Assembly: GCF_040436345.1 (NCBI RefSeq)
Contig: NC_133223.1
Coordinates: forward strand, 8,846,847 to 8,910,846
DNA from: Pagrus major
Taxonomy: Eukaryota; Chordata; Actinopteri; Spariformes; Sparidae
Reading direction: 5' to 3'
DNA: 64,000 nt
In this document: piece after piece, positions 47,101 to 61,000 of the stretch
Position numbering within the stretch: position 1 is the stretch's first letter
Layout of the letters: each line of letters opens with the position of its first letter
The notes under the pieces: generated by a model
Told to the model about the DNA's origin: nothing
Seen by the model: the letters and a program-made list of their open reading frames with translations, nothing else
Databases searched by the model: none
Translations under genes and position numbers: made by a program

Positions 47101-50100
47101 ACAACAGATTTCTTAGTGTGACTATTTATCAGTGAGGCTCATCCTATTCAGTAACTGATTTACATTTTTAATAGCAGTGAAATCCATCTAAACTGACGTT
47201 AATTCTGATTTTTGCAACGCTTTGCAATGTCCTTCTTGATCGTCTTTCAGCTGCTCCCTGTTAGAACTCCGATGATTAGTCTTTTAATTGATTAGTTGCT
47301 TAAAAGAAAATAAGTTATTCAACTATTTTGATAATTGATTTATCATTTCAGTCATTCTTCAAGTAAAAATGTCAAACATTGTCTGGTTCCAGCTTCTTAA
47401 ATGTGAGGATTTGCTGCTTTTCTTTGTCACTTATGATAGTAAATGAAGACTTTTGGGGTTTTCGACTGTTTGTTGGGCATTTCTGTGAAATTGAGATGAA
47501 TTTTTTTTTTGCAATTTCAAATGATTATTTGTGGAAATAATTGGCAGATTAAAGGATAATGAAAATAACCATTAGTTGCAGCCTTTACTGTGATGAGGTC
47601 ACCACAGTGAAGCTGAAACATCACTCAAAGTAGCAGCTATTGCAATGCATTTGGTGTTTTTATTATCTGGTTCATCAGGATAGCTGCCAGTTGTTTGTAA
47701 ATATTTAAATTAAAATGTATTTATTCATTTTTTAAATAAAAAAAAGAAAGTAATTCACCTTAATGGACACACGATCTTATTTTTATAATTCTCTCAAACG
47801 TGGCTTGTGCATGGCAATATCTTGTTTGAGGGTATAAATGATCAATTAACTGCACACTGTAAATATATTTTAAGAAGATTTTTAGATTTTTTTTTATGAA
47901 TGTTAGTTTTCAGAAAGGTTCCGACATTTCTCTCTTTTTAATAAAACATCTGTATGAGATGACTTTTAAGAATAATTTCAGGGAAGAAGATATTCCTAAA
48001 GTTTTACTGTTGAGCCAAAGAGATTTACCTATTATATATAACTTAATTTACCATCTCTAATGAGTAGTAAAACTCAGCGAATGCCCATTGCTAGACAGTC
48101 ACAGAAAAGTGTGCAGAGTTGGGACATTTTGTCAGAGTTTTTCACAAATTTTAAACATATCTTTGGAAAGTCCGGTACTTCCTAAAAGTGTCGGTTCAGT
48201 CTCTGCCAGCTGTGATTCCAAAGACTTTAATCTGATATGACATCGATGGGGACGCATTAAGAAAATGTTCGACAGGAAATGGATTACACGACACACAGCT
48301 CTGATCAATTGAGAGGGGTTTCCAACAGGAAGTGCTGGTCTATGTGCAGTGGCACTGCCATAACCGAGGACATTCTGAATTTTAGACAGGACAGGGTGGT
48401 TACATGTCCACTCCAACGTCTTTCCCACTTCATTACTTAATCAAGGGCTTTCCTTCCATCGACACGCTCCGCTCGGACACATACACTCACTCCCTAACTT
48501 GTGCTGAGTTTGCAACGTTTGAGTCCCCCGTTGGGATCCGGATGTGGCTGGTTTACTTCTGATGGGAAACATGCACTCATCCATTAAGAAGAACGGCTGG
48601 TTAGCTCACTGTACACCTTTATTTTAGAGTGAAAGAGTTGACATTATTTAACAACAAAGTCGATCCGATGCATTAGGGATGAATGATAATGACATTTAGA
48701 CTCTGACACGCCAAAGCATCACCTTAATGCAACCTTTGCCAATTCTAGCCCTAACATAACTGTTTTCAACAATATGTAAAAACCTCTAAAGGTGTCTGAC
48801 TTCATTTTTTAGGAGTTTTTCTAATGGGTGTTGTAATTATGAGAGGAGCAAAGGAGGAAGTCAGGTGACAAAGTCTGCATATGGAGGAGGCAGGGTGGAT
48901 GAAGGCATCAGACACACCCAGACTTACCCCAAGGAGATGACTGTACATGTCCCGTGTAAAACCAAATTGTAAATAATTAGTTACATTACATAATGTAGCG
49001 TACTTAACTCGCGTCCATCCAGTACGTACCGTAACCGAAGTTAAGGTACTTATATTAACCCAAACTTATATTGCTGTATAGAAACTAGGGTTGTCAAAGT
49101 TAACGCGTTAATGCTAATTCCTCTTGCTTTCAGCATATTTTTGTGCATGCAGTACCTTTAAGGTTATTCTGGAGAATATTCTGGACAGTATCCGTCATTG
49201 TTTTGGATTGTTGCAATGATAGTAACATACATTTGTATTAAGCAAGAATATCTGTCCACTCGCTCCCATGTTGATAAGATCATTAAAAGCTTGAAAATAT
49301 CCCTTTAAGATACATTTAGAGCCGATAATGTGGAATTAATTGCGCATTAACTAAAGATAATTATGCGATTAAATATCTTAATTGACTGACAGCCCTGATA
49401 GAAACATAGGCTGTGAGAACGTGACCTACCAACTTTGTAGTGGACGCAGCCCTCCAGGTCTCCTACTGTGGTCCAACCCTGCTTCTTCTCCACCTCAGGG
49501 TCGTTGTGCAGGATCTTGTTCCTCAGCCAGGACAGGTAGTACACACGGAGCTTGTTCTTCTTACCTGTCGTTGATCGAGAAAGGTCAAATCAGGTCGAAT
49601 CTACAGTATCTTCTACACCAACTTTTTTAGAATGAGAAAAGAGGCACAAATAATTAATTTACAAAAGGTCAACACTGTCAATGTTGCATAATCTGCATAT
49701 TGTCAGTCTGTGCAGACCCTGATCTTACAGTCTCACAGTAAAGTTTTATCTTTATACTACAAGTGTTGCAGGAGTTTTCACATCTTCAGACTTTGACAAT
49801 TCAAAATAACCCTGAAAACCACATATAATTTCATTCTAGCCCACTGTGATTCTCAACTTTTAATTTGACAAACATCTGAGTGTTGATGAGCCCAGAACTA
49901 ATAGATGACATGTCTTAGAAGATTATTTTCTCCTCTGTCCTGTGTCTGCAGTGTTTTGCAACATTTCAGGAAGTTGGTGATTCAAGTTGGGACAAAACAA
50001 CATGCAGAGAAACACTGTGTGTCAGTGTGTGTGCACATACATGCAGACAGAACAACAATAAATGGCCAGCAGTTCCTCTTTTTACTATGTGCATTACTCC

Positions 50101-51972
50101 AAATAATAATCTTGAAAAAGAGTTTTACTCTGTTTAGCTGGATTAGGATTAAAGTAGTTTGATATAATGATATACAGATGAAGTGAATGAATACCTTTCA
50201 GCCAGTGGTACAGCCAATAAAGAATTATTTGAGCCCCTTGCTGACACCAGTCCATCCATATCATGCTAATGTCATTATATTTAAGACTTAAGTTTCTATC
50301 CAACTGTTTTAAAAGGTGAACATAACATTATAGATGTCTTTTAAGTCACGAAGCAGGTTGTTGCTATTTTAAAAGCTAAAGTAATCTAAGGTTAAGATAA
50401 GGTAGGATAGGATAGGATGTACCTTTATTGATCCCCTGCAGGAGAAATTCAAAAGGGAGCAAACAGTGTGCAAACGGTACAAAACAAAAAGTAGCAGTGT
50501 GAGGTCTGCTTGATCTTGCTTGAATCAGAATTTTTTTAAAGTGCCAGTGCTCTGAACTAGCAGTATAGAATATGGCTTTTATCATCCATAACATGTCCTG
50601 TGCATCCCAGGTGAAATCCATTCTGTATGAAAACACACTTGTTCTCATGAGAAGCATACTGTAAGTGCCAGTAACACTTCTGAAATAATGAAATACAGTA
50701 AATGACCTCCATAGTTTGAGCCTGAATGAACAGGACTGTATTTGGTTGAAGACAGACATCGTTTGTACTGTTGAGAACTAATCACTGAAATTCATTTGAA
50801 AATTTAAACCTACTGGATGGAACTTTTAACCTGTAATGAAACAGGCTCAATTTAACACTGTTGCTATATGAACTGCATAAGAACACATCAAATGACACCA
50901 TCGGTGAGAAGATCAACTATTTCTACACAGTTATTAGTTATTCTTACTGCCAGTCACCGGGTCAGACTCTGACTATTCAGAGTTGGGTCAGTCATTAAAT
51001 GAAATCTAATTTTTATGATGGAGTGCTGAGGAAAGAAGCTTCTCTGTAGTCTGGTGGTGCGGTACGACCATGTAGGACCGTAAACACAATTCAGTTATTC
51101 ATGCATTCTTGCGTCAACATTTTGTGCAGCTGTTTATCCCCGAAGCAGCTGGCCCCCAGCTGCACCACCGACCATGTCCATTACAGTCATGAGAAATTAA
51201 GCTGTGGACACACTTTACACTGATGACCATACATTTATTGTGTGAGGCTTTTGTTCAGTTTCTTAGTAATCTGATTACATAAAATGAGACATGGTCAGGA
51301 AGTGGCTTGAATGGTTTTGTCAGCCCGTCAAATGGTGTTGTGGACACAACTTTCCATGACGCGTATCTTTACATGCCGGCAACGCAAACGAGTTTCACTG
51401 AAGGAAATCGTGTGTGGCTCTGCGGTGTGTCCTTCCATCATGGAAAGCTCAGGCATGTGTCAGCGTTACATATCGCACATATGCATGACGTAGGCACACC
51501 AAACTGAGATTTACTCAACATCCGTTTAGCTCAAAATATCTGTTGTGACACTTATGACTGCGCTGCCTCAGCCTGTGTGAGTGTGAGAAAAATTGAGAAA
51601 GAGGAGAAGTAAGAGCATGGATATACTTTCAATCTGAGAAGTCGTGGAACTCAACTGTGCGTGTCTAAATATATTTATGCAACAGAAGATGTACACAGTT
51701 TTTCTGAGAACATGGGAAGAGTAAGTTTTGTTATGTGTTCACAGGTGTGTGTGTGGGCATGTGCACAAGCTGGGAAGAGGAGACGAGACACAACACACAC
51801 ACACACACACACACACTTAAGTCAGTGTAATATGAGCTGACAAAGCAGAAGTGAAACACTCCTTCAGTCTCATATTGATTCAAATAATATGGGATTCCTT
51901 ATACCAGTGGGGCTCATTTGACTGCATAGTATCATAAAACCATCTTCATAATGTGTGCACAGTGCATGCTGT

Positions 51973-52023
<51 letters not shown>

Positions 52024-55000
52024 ATCTGTGAGTGTGTGTGTGTGTGTGTGTGTGTCTGTACCTGATATAGTGACCAGGACGTTGAGACCCTCCAGGACGT
52101 CCATCTGCTGGAAGCGCCGTCGGTTGATCAGAGGGTAAACTTTGCCCTGACCGCTGCGATCCAACAGCATCAGGCCACTCTCTGTTCCCACCAACAGGTT
52201 CACTCCTACACACAAACACACATATACACATAAACAACAACAATACCAACCACTGCTGGATACACAGTATGCAGTGTGGTCAAACAGATGTCAGTATATC
52301 AGGGCTTTGCTGCCACCAGCTGGTGAAGACTATTATAGCTACGACTACTAGAACAACAGAGACAGAGACAACATTTCACATGGCTTTAACCTTGGCACTT
52401 TGTGTACTACAGAAAGTCATAATTCAGGAATGTTAAACCTGTAAAAAATATATAAAAACAAGTCGAAAGTAACTTATTTCAATCTGAATCACTTGGAAGG
52501 TGAATGTGAAAGCAAAGAGAGGCATTAAAGACCGAATCACAACAACAACAACCACTTTCACGTAGAAAAAAGAAGTTATTGTAAACAAACATTGTGATTC
52601 AGTCCTCAGAAATGATGGTTTGTGCAAACTTATGACAATGATTACGATAATGTGCTTCTTTAAAAATACTACATCAAAATATCCCTGTGAAATTAACAGT
52701 AATTTGTAGTTACTATTGACAACAACTCAGGACAAAACAATGAAAGTGAGGTTTGTAGGTTAAAGCAAAAAACTGGTCTGTTGGCAGTTTAAGGAACTCT
52801 TAACTCAGACTGGCTGAGTGGACTTCCTTCTTACCCCAGAGAGCAGCACACAGGATCTCAGAGTTGAACCTCTTCTTGTATTTGCGGATCTCTGGCGTGT
52901 CGCTCTGCGGGCGAGTGTTGACCGGGTTAACGTTGACCACGGAGCCCTTCCGAGATGGGTCAGCCCTCAGTGCCTCCGCCAGCCGGGCGTCGTTCGCGTA
53001 GCCTAAAAGGTCAAAGGGAAGGGCTTAGGTAGGACAGTGTAGGATGTAGAATTTACCGGGTAGGGTGGGGGTCAGTCAAATGGTCATGGCATTAGAAAGA
53101 TGGATCTCTGTTGTTAATTTGAAGTAGAGGATTAATTGTCTTAAAATAGTCGAGTTGAATCTGCTGAACAAGCATAATTTGAACATTAACCAAGGAAATG
53201 ATTCCAACAACTGATCTACTCAAATCTAAAACCGGCTGACAACAGTACATTTCATATTTGTTATATAAGTTGGGAGACATAAGCTCCAGTATGCAGCCTC
53301 AGAGCGTCTCTGCAGCCACGGCATCATTCATTTAATAGTGTCTGTGTCAGAAGTTGACCTCTCTTCTCTCTGCCTCTCTTAAACTGCCAGCTGGACTTAA
53401 GACATCTGTAGGAAATTCTAAACTCATCAAATCAGTGATTACACACAGAATGAACAGTCTAGTATAGTTAAGGGGTCAGTGGCTGGCCAGCAGCTGCATC
53501 AGGTGAAGTAATGGCTCAGGCATTGCTTCAGGCTACAAAGATCTGGCCTTGATGATGGCCAGTCCTCTGAGGGATGATGGGAACAGGAGGACTGCCCTGA
53601 TAAGAAAGCTTTGTTTAGAAACTGTGGCAGCTAACGAGCTCGGTGAGTGCGTGCTTACAAACTGCTTTTGGTTTGGTTCTGAACTTTAGTCTGAAAGTTT
53701 TCACACGATCAGGATGTTTACATCTGTTCCCTCCAGAGGAACCTGTCTGTATGTTTGGATTTCTCATGTTTCAGCTCAACACCCTTCAAGAACCTTTGTA
53801 GTTTGAATTGAGTTTGAACTTGAATTTTCTCTATTTCCTGGATGTCTTGATGAAAACGACCTAAAACCCTTTGTGGTTGTGAGCCTTTTAGTATCATATA
53901 TTCCCAGCAGCCAATGGAGGACAAGACTTACCAACATTGTTGAGGGCGCTGCCGGTGGATGGAGAGACTTGGAGGAGGCGCGGGTCGATGAACGGAGTGA
54001 AGGAGGAAGAAGACTTGTGTTTCTGCATGTTGTTACTAGATTGGCTCTACAGTGAGACAGAATAAGACTTAGTGGTGACAGAATATCACAAATCTGAATG
54101 TGTTATTTTTGAAAGATCAAAGACATATCATAGGTAGTAATTACTGTGAACGATTAACAGGACAATGCAGTCAAACAAGCAGGCAAACTGAGGTGTTTCT
54201 GTATGTGTTGCATGCAAATACAATGGGCATACAATTGGAGGGAAAAACTATAAATACTGACAAAAAAGGCAAAAACAATGGTGGAGGGTAAAACGTACTG
54301 TTGACAAAAAGAACAAAAGGGGAAACAAAAATGTAGTTAAAAAAAGTATTTCCATGGGAAACATACTTGCCGTTGTGCTGCTAACTGCCCTGTTTGCTAT
54401 GCTCTATTGTCTGGGGAGTGTGAGAATATGACTCGTTTGATGAAAATAGGCAACATCAAGGAATAAAATGAGATTTAGATGTTTTAGGGGAACGCCTGAG
54501 AAACCACAATTCACCTCAAGGGACCCTGAATTTAAACCAGATCGTACAGGTCTGTGGTCATAATACATATGCAACTCACTAAGAAATACTTCCCCTAAAG
54601 TTTGTATTTTTAAACCAAAGTACTTTTAAAAAAAAGGACAATTAACTTGATGTTATTCACAGGGCAATAAAACTTTTTAAAAAATCAAAATCGACCACCA
54701 TCCCCCTGCAGGAAGCAAACAGAGTCCATAGAGGACAAAAACAATTCATGATGGTGGGCTCATGTAGAGAAGGATCACCAGTGTCAGTGGTGACCAGCAG
54801 AGGTCACCCTACCCAATCCAGCACAGAAAAAAAATAGCAGCAGCAGAAGACATTATCATGGCCTGTCAGAAGTTGGAACCAACAGCAGTATGTGGTTAAA
54901 TAATAATATTAGTCTACTGATATGGGCTTTTTTTCTAACTTGGCTGCTGCTGTCTGGGAAGAGTGAACTCACATTTGCAACATCTGTTGCCAACATCAAA

Positions 55001-58000
55001 ACCACATCCCCTCCAGGTACTGAGCTGGTTTCTACTCTGCTGTGTTCCCAATTAAGGCAGACCGTGATAATTTTTTACCAGTCCTCCCGTTCAAGATACA
55101 AGATACAAGTTACAAGAAATGGCACCCCTAAGCGGAGCTCACTGTTGGGACTTGGGGACATACCTCAACGAGGATGCCGAGCTTGTCCAGGGGACTCTGA
55201 GGGGACATGGAGCAGGGGCTGGCAAGGCTGGAGGAGGAGGGGGAGTTGGATGCTGTGGAAGAGGGGGAGGAATGGTGGCTCTGCTGGATCAGGTCTGGGA
55301 GGTGGTGAATACGGCCAGCAAAGCCGTTCCTGTCCGAGTGCTGTGTGGGGTGATGGTGGTGGTGGTGATGATGATGGTGGGGACTGGGGGTGTGGTGGGT
55401 GAGGACCGGGCCCGAGCCAGGACTTGGGGCAAAGCCTGTAAGCAGGCCGGGGGTCGGGGCTTGGCCCGGGCCGGGGCTCGGACGCTTTCTGTTGTCACCT
55501 GCACTCTGGAAGTAGAAAGAGGGGTAGACAACTTTGGGTCTAGATGCGTTCCTGATGAGTTCAGGGGAAGGGAAGGTGTTAGCTAGAGCGAAGGGCAAAC
55601 TACAGTGGATATTCTACAGGCGGAAAGAAAACTGTTGTTAGTTAGTCAATTATGCGCTAAAATAATATGCCAAGTCATTTTGTAGTACTAAAATCTAAAT
55701 GACTTAAATGGATTGAAACTGTAGCAAAACCTGAATAAATGTTTGGTAATATAATAAATCCCCATAACTGAATTAGTTAGTGGAATGAAAGGTCCAATAT
55801 TATATAAACTGTCATATATTGACATGCTTTTATATTTAAAAAAACCTCTGTTTTAGTGCCTGTCTCTTTATGGCCCCCTTCTGAAAAGCCCAGTCTGCTC
55901 TGATTGGTCAGCTCTCACAAGGCACCACCCACTGTGTTTCTGCATCAGGTCAGCTGGTGTTTTTGCTGAAGGCGGTGACTGTATAGGTATGACATCACAA
56001 CCTTCCTGAAGTCCTGATGGCTCATCCTAAGGCACAGTTTCTGAATGCATGCTGTGTGCACTTCTCGGTGAACTGAATGTATTGATACTCCACAGTGTTT
56101 ATATTTCACATAGACCTGCTTTATAATTAAAATGCTATGGAAATCTCACTTTCTACAATATGGACCCTTAAAAGCTGTGAGGTGTAACACGCAACCTACG
56201 CTAAGCTTTTAACACTGAGCTGCTCTCCACCGGCCACAACGTGTGAAAGAACAGAACGTGATCAACACAACATAGGAACAAAATGGAAAAACACTTGGGG
56301 TATGAATGAACAAAATACACAACAGAAAACTATAGTATGTGGTAAATGATTGGCTTGCTTGTCTGTTTTTTTTCTCTCCGGCCAGTACCTGTCTGACGAT
56401 CAGCGTGCTGTCTTTGCAGGGCGTCGAGCCTGCGTCGCTCTCGCCTTCATCGTGAACAATCATGGTTTTCACTGACTCGGTCTCTCCATTACTCAGCCTG
56501 GATGAACTGCGGGGGAGAAGAAGAGCTATTAAACACAAACACATTCTGTTTTGGCTGCATTTTGGAAAATAATGATCGTCTTTCGCACTGGTATAACATA
56601 AGGAAATAGATGATTGTTATAGTCTGTTGTTACAGACTGGTCCACATTATGGTGTCAATGCAAAGTGCGAGATTAGAAATGAGGTTGTGTACGTACACAG
56701 CTCTGGAGTCCTCTGGGCCAGAGGTCGACTCCTCGCCTGCCTCCTGGTCTACCTCTTCATCGTCATCTTCATCTGTAGTGTCCGAATCCTCACTGGATGA
56801 TGAATAATCGGTCACCTTATTTGGAGGGCGAACGTCATCTACTGCACGCAGCTCCTTGGCCAGAGCCGTCAGGTCCTAAAGGTCAGGAGGTGAAAGGTAA
56901 AACCTGGGTCAAAGCTCATTTTATCTCACTGATTTCTGGTTTTCTCCCTGTGCTGGATTGTTTTTGTCCATTCTTCATCTGAGTCTTAAGCTAAGATCAC
57001 ATATTAGATTTTCAGTTAAGCGTCCTTTGAAAAAAGTGAAGCAGGAAACAGAAAGCTGCCGGAGAGGAAGAGTGGTTATAGAGGTACGCCAGCCAATCAG
57101 AAGCCAGCGTGAGAGCAGCAAAGCCAGAAGATGAAGCGAAGAAAGAGATGACAGCGTTGTCAGACAGCGTACAGCTGATGCTCTTCAAGCTACTGAAGGT
57201 AAGGTTAGTGAATTAATTCTAATAATGAGACAATTATTACAGCTGCAAAGATGAAAAATCATAATTGAGTAAATTCTTTATTGAAGTTAGAGAAGGCATG
57301 AGTTAAGATGGCCGCCACCCAGGCAGAAAGACTAGTGGAGAGAAAGCAAGCGATAAGTGCAGAAAACCCTTCAGCCAGTCAGCTCAGTCCAAAGACAAAA
57401 CATCCATTTCACAGAGTCGTATCACATCACTCTATTGGATGGTGAGCAGATCACATGACACAATTGTAAGGAGCTGGTTGATTATCATTCACACACACAT
57501 ATACACACAAATAAAGAGAGAAAAGTCTATGAGGCCACGCCAAATCATCACGTGTAGTCCAGCTTTGAAACAAACCCATCATGTCACTCTGACTACACAC
57601 AGAGCTCTAGATCTAGATCCATCTCAGCTAGTGAGCTACGCTACCGGCTAGCTTTGAGTCAACTCTCACCGCTGGTCTGTTCGGCCTGACCAAGTCCCTC
57701 CTCTCCTCTGGTTTTTTCCCAGCATTCTCTGGCCGTTGGAGGGGCGAGCCCTCTGATTTGGAAGAGGCTGAAGGAGGTGGAGGTGAAAAGATCAGTTGAA
57801 TTATAATATAAGTGATGGGCACAAAATGGGCAAATCCAAATGTGTATGTTTCGCTCCGTTACTCAAATGGTGTTTACTTCAGCACAGTTATTTTAAGGTG
57901 GTGTTTCAGTTATTTTGTCCACCTCCTGCATGTTTGTAAGGACTTATTTGTTTAAGTGTTTGGACTCACAGCGGGCCCTGAACCTCTCTCCAGAGCCACA

Positions 58001-61000
58001 GTGAGAACCGGGCTGAGAGCTGGAGTTACTGGAGCTGCTGGAGGAACTGGAGCCTCCGCTGCCGGTGTTACTGGTCGTTCGGGGAACCAATTTCTCCACT
58101 CGCTCCCACAGCAGCCGAGGCTCCGCTGCACTGTAGAGCCAACAGACACCGGAGTCAAGAAAGTCACAGATGAAGCCACTGAGGAGACTTTTAGCTGGTA
58201 ACTTCACGATGTGATTTAATGGTTTTTTTAGTGTGACAGAAACTGGGTTCAAGGTGCTATAGCTCATATTTTAGACTGATTTATAGTATTCCAACATTTT
58301 ATTCAAATTTCCCTCATTTGGGTCAGAATATACCTAAATTATCTCAAGTGTAAAAGAGCTGATCATACAACACGTACAACAGTCTTATATAGAAAGCTAC
58401 TCTAAGCTGCAATGGGCCAGACAGTCTATAAGTGTCATGTGGTTTAGTATTTAACTTAACTTGTAATATTACCAGATAACAGACTAATAAGCAGAATGTT
58501 TTGCAGTAAAATAATAAAATATAATAGCAGAATAGTTCCGTACAAATATGCTAAAGAAGTAACAGTACAGTGAGAACAGAGTGTATGTTGTTCTAGAGAT
58601 GTAAAGTAAAATATAGCTCCGCAGGGTCAGAGGAAGGGAGAAAAATGACACAGAGAATCTCTTGAGGAGGCTTGTTTGGAAATAGAAAAATGTGCATGAA
58701 CACACACACAAATAAAGAAGTATCACAAGGTTAGACAGCTAGCACTATTATATAAACCCTCCCACACAACTCCACAGACAAAGACGACAGTCCTGTGTCA
58801 GTGCGTGTGTGAGCGTTTGTGTGTTAGATCCATCTCCAAACAAGCAAGTGTGTCTTTGCCAGCGTCTTTGAGAAAATCTTTGTTTTTTCATTTAATTACA
58901 TAGTTGAAAACAACAGCCTGGTTTCACACCACAGCACGAGGAGATCTCTGCTGAAGGCTGCAAATGACTTTCTTTTACAAACTGACACAAATGAAATCTT
59001 AAGGAACTAAAGCTCCACAATGTCAGAGTCCTGGACTGATTCAGCTCCCATAAATGTTCTCCGTGAACACACAGTAGCTGTACATATATGTTCTTCTCTA
59101 CAGATATAATCAGTGGAGTCCCACAGAGCACTGTTCTCGGCCCACTTCTACTCCAGTTTACTTTTATCTGTAATTTGATGCTAATTTTATTTTATGTTAA
59201 ATTCTCATCTTCTTCCCATGTTCATTCATCAATTCAAACTAATATTAAATCTACATATTTAATCAGCTAGTGCAAAAATACTTATTTTCAGATCCTTTTG
59301 ATTTGTATCTCCTAAAGTTTTTATACCACCCAGATGAACCATGTGCCAAACCATGCTGATTCTTCTTGACATGAATTTATCTTATTTACAGATGTGAGAT
59401 TCCACAATATATCTTCTATATTCAAACATACATGTTACAACATACAAACTCGTTCTAATTTCCATAGAAACAGAGAGTCATAGAAATGAGAGGGGTCTTG
59501 TAAGTTTACCTGGCAGCATTACGTTGCACGGCATGGCTGCTGTGTGGAGCGTTGCCATGGTGATGAGGCGAGTCTCGCCTTGACAACACCGGGGACCTTG
59601 ATGTAGTCCTGACAGGAACCTTTTGTGATAAAGACAGTGACCAGCTCACACATACACACTCTGTGAGCGTGTATGTGCTTGATAGTGCAGCGAATACATA
59701 AAATACACAAAAACAAATCGCAACTTAATAAAACCTTCAGTGATATCACTGCTGCTCATGAGCTGTGGATGTCTAACGTGTGTCTTTTTAGACCTGGAAC
59801 ACCTGCTGCAGACCAAGATGAATGCAGCTCTTCTCTAAAACACACTTCCATTCATGAAGCAAAGAAATTGTTGTTCTTCCTCCGCCAACTACCGTTCCCC
59901 AGAGCACCACAGTAAAACACAACTATCATATGAGCAGTCACAGGTCACACACAGTCAAACTCTGCCCTTCCTGATTCACATGTACATTCAGGAAAGCAGA
60001 TGCAGAGTGGTGCAGAACAGACCTCAGCCACAGCAGTCAGTATTATTTAGATGAACACAGCAGACATTATTTAGCTTTGCTTGGAAGCTGAACTTAGGGA
60101 CAAAATGGAAAAGATGTGGACTGATGTAAATGAAAGGTCAGTCCTTGCTCAGTAACATGCGTCTCCTGTATTTCAAGAGTGTAAATGACTCGTGATGTTT
60201 GAGGAGTTGTACTGAGCCTCTCTGTACTACTGTCAGGTCTGGACAGGGTTGTGGTTCGGCTCGCCAGCACTTCTGTTTATAACAGAGGGTTTCTTTTTCT
60301 GGTGGGCAACAGTCTGTGGACTGAATTTAGATCTTTCTTACTTCTCTGAATTGTGTCTACCCACGCTTGTGGGTAGTACCACATAGCTTTCCTGTCTCTC
60401 CTAAACTTAGCCATAGCATCCAACATGCTATACATTCAGGTGGGAGCAGTGCTCTCTAAATGCAGAACTGTCTCCTCTGCTTATTTTGCTCTCCTTCCAC
60501 AGTTATTTTTATGTCCTTCTGTGGTTGTACAGTGAAAAGCTAAATTAGTCTGGTGAGGGAAGAAAAGGCAACACGAGACAAGACTCAGATTGTCTCAACA
60601 CGTCCGAGCGTTCAGCATTTTCGCAGTACTCTTGGCTGGGTTATAAAGAGGTCAGAGACTGATTGTTGTGGCTCATATCAACAGCAGGCCACCTGTCTTT
60701 ATGTAACACTGATTCACATCACACAGAGTGACGTTAGCTTCCTCTCTCTCATGATCTTTCTGTATCGGGGGGGACACTGAACCTTGTTGTTGAGGTGAGA
60801 AGTAATTTAAAGCTGCCAGCCAGCCTACTTATTTCAAAAACTTCCATGTTAATTTAACCTGAATTTAATTAAATCATCCAGAATTCCCCTACAAGATTTT
60901 TTTCCTGCACTACAAGAAAATCCAATAAAGAATTAATTATTGATAGCATAAAGAATCAGGCAGAGGGCTAGAAGCTATTGCAGTAATGAATTAAACAGTT

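Larger units (their letters stand above)
46944..49429. other. map4k4 intron within the CNH region
   Basis: Holds two repeats (47265-47583 and 49086-49397). The rest is AT-rich non-coding sequence with no recognised exon. Confidence 0.6.
49565..52061. other. map4k4 intron within the CNH region
   Basis: No exon recognised. At about 50400-50460, tandem TAGGA units precede CTTTATTGATCCCCTGCAGG, a motif common at the 3' ends of fish retroelements. Microsatellites lie at 51793-51816 and 51979-52055. Confidence 0.5.

Noticed and set aside
51932..52249. Minus frame extending the CNH exon into a His/Thr-rich tail
   Set aside because: The tail is intronic CA repeat; the donor GTACAG ends the exon at 52062.
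55289..55531. Minus-strand 80-codon frame overlapping the His-tract exon
   Set aside because: It is an out-of-phase reading of the same exon; the supported frame runs [13 protein letters not shown].
54890..55586. Two long plus-strand open frames (170 and 155 codons) rich in Gly and Arg
   Set aside because: They are the antisense of the GC-rich, His/Pro/Ser-coding map4k4 exon at 55164-55505, whose minus-strand reading has exact homology and splice sites.
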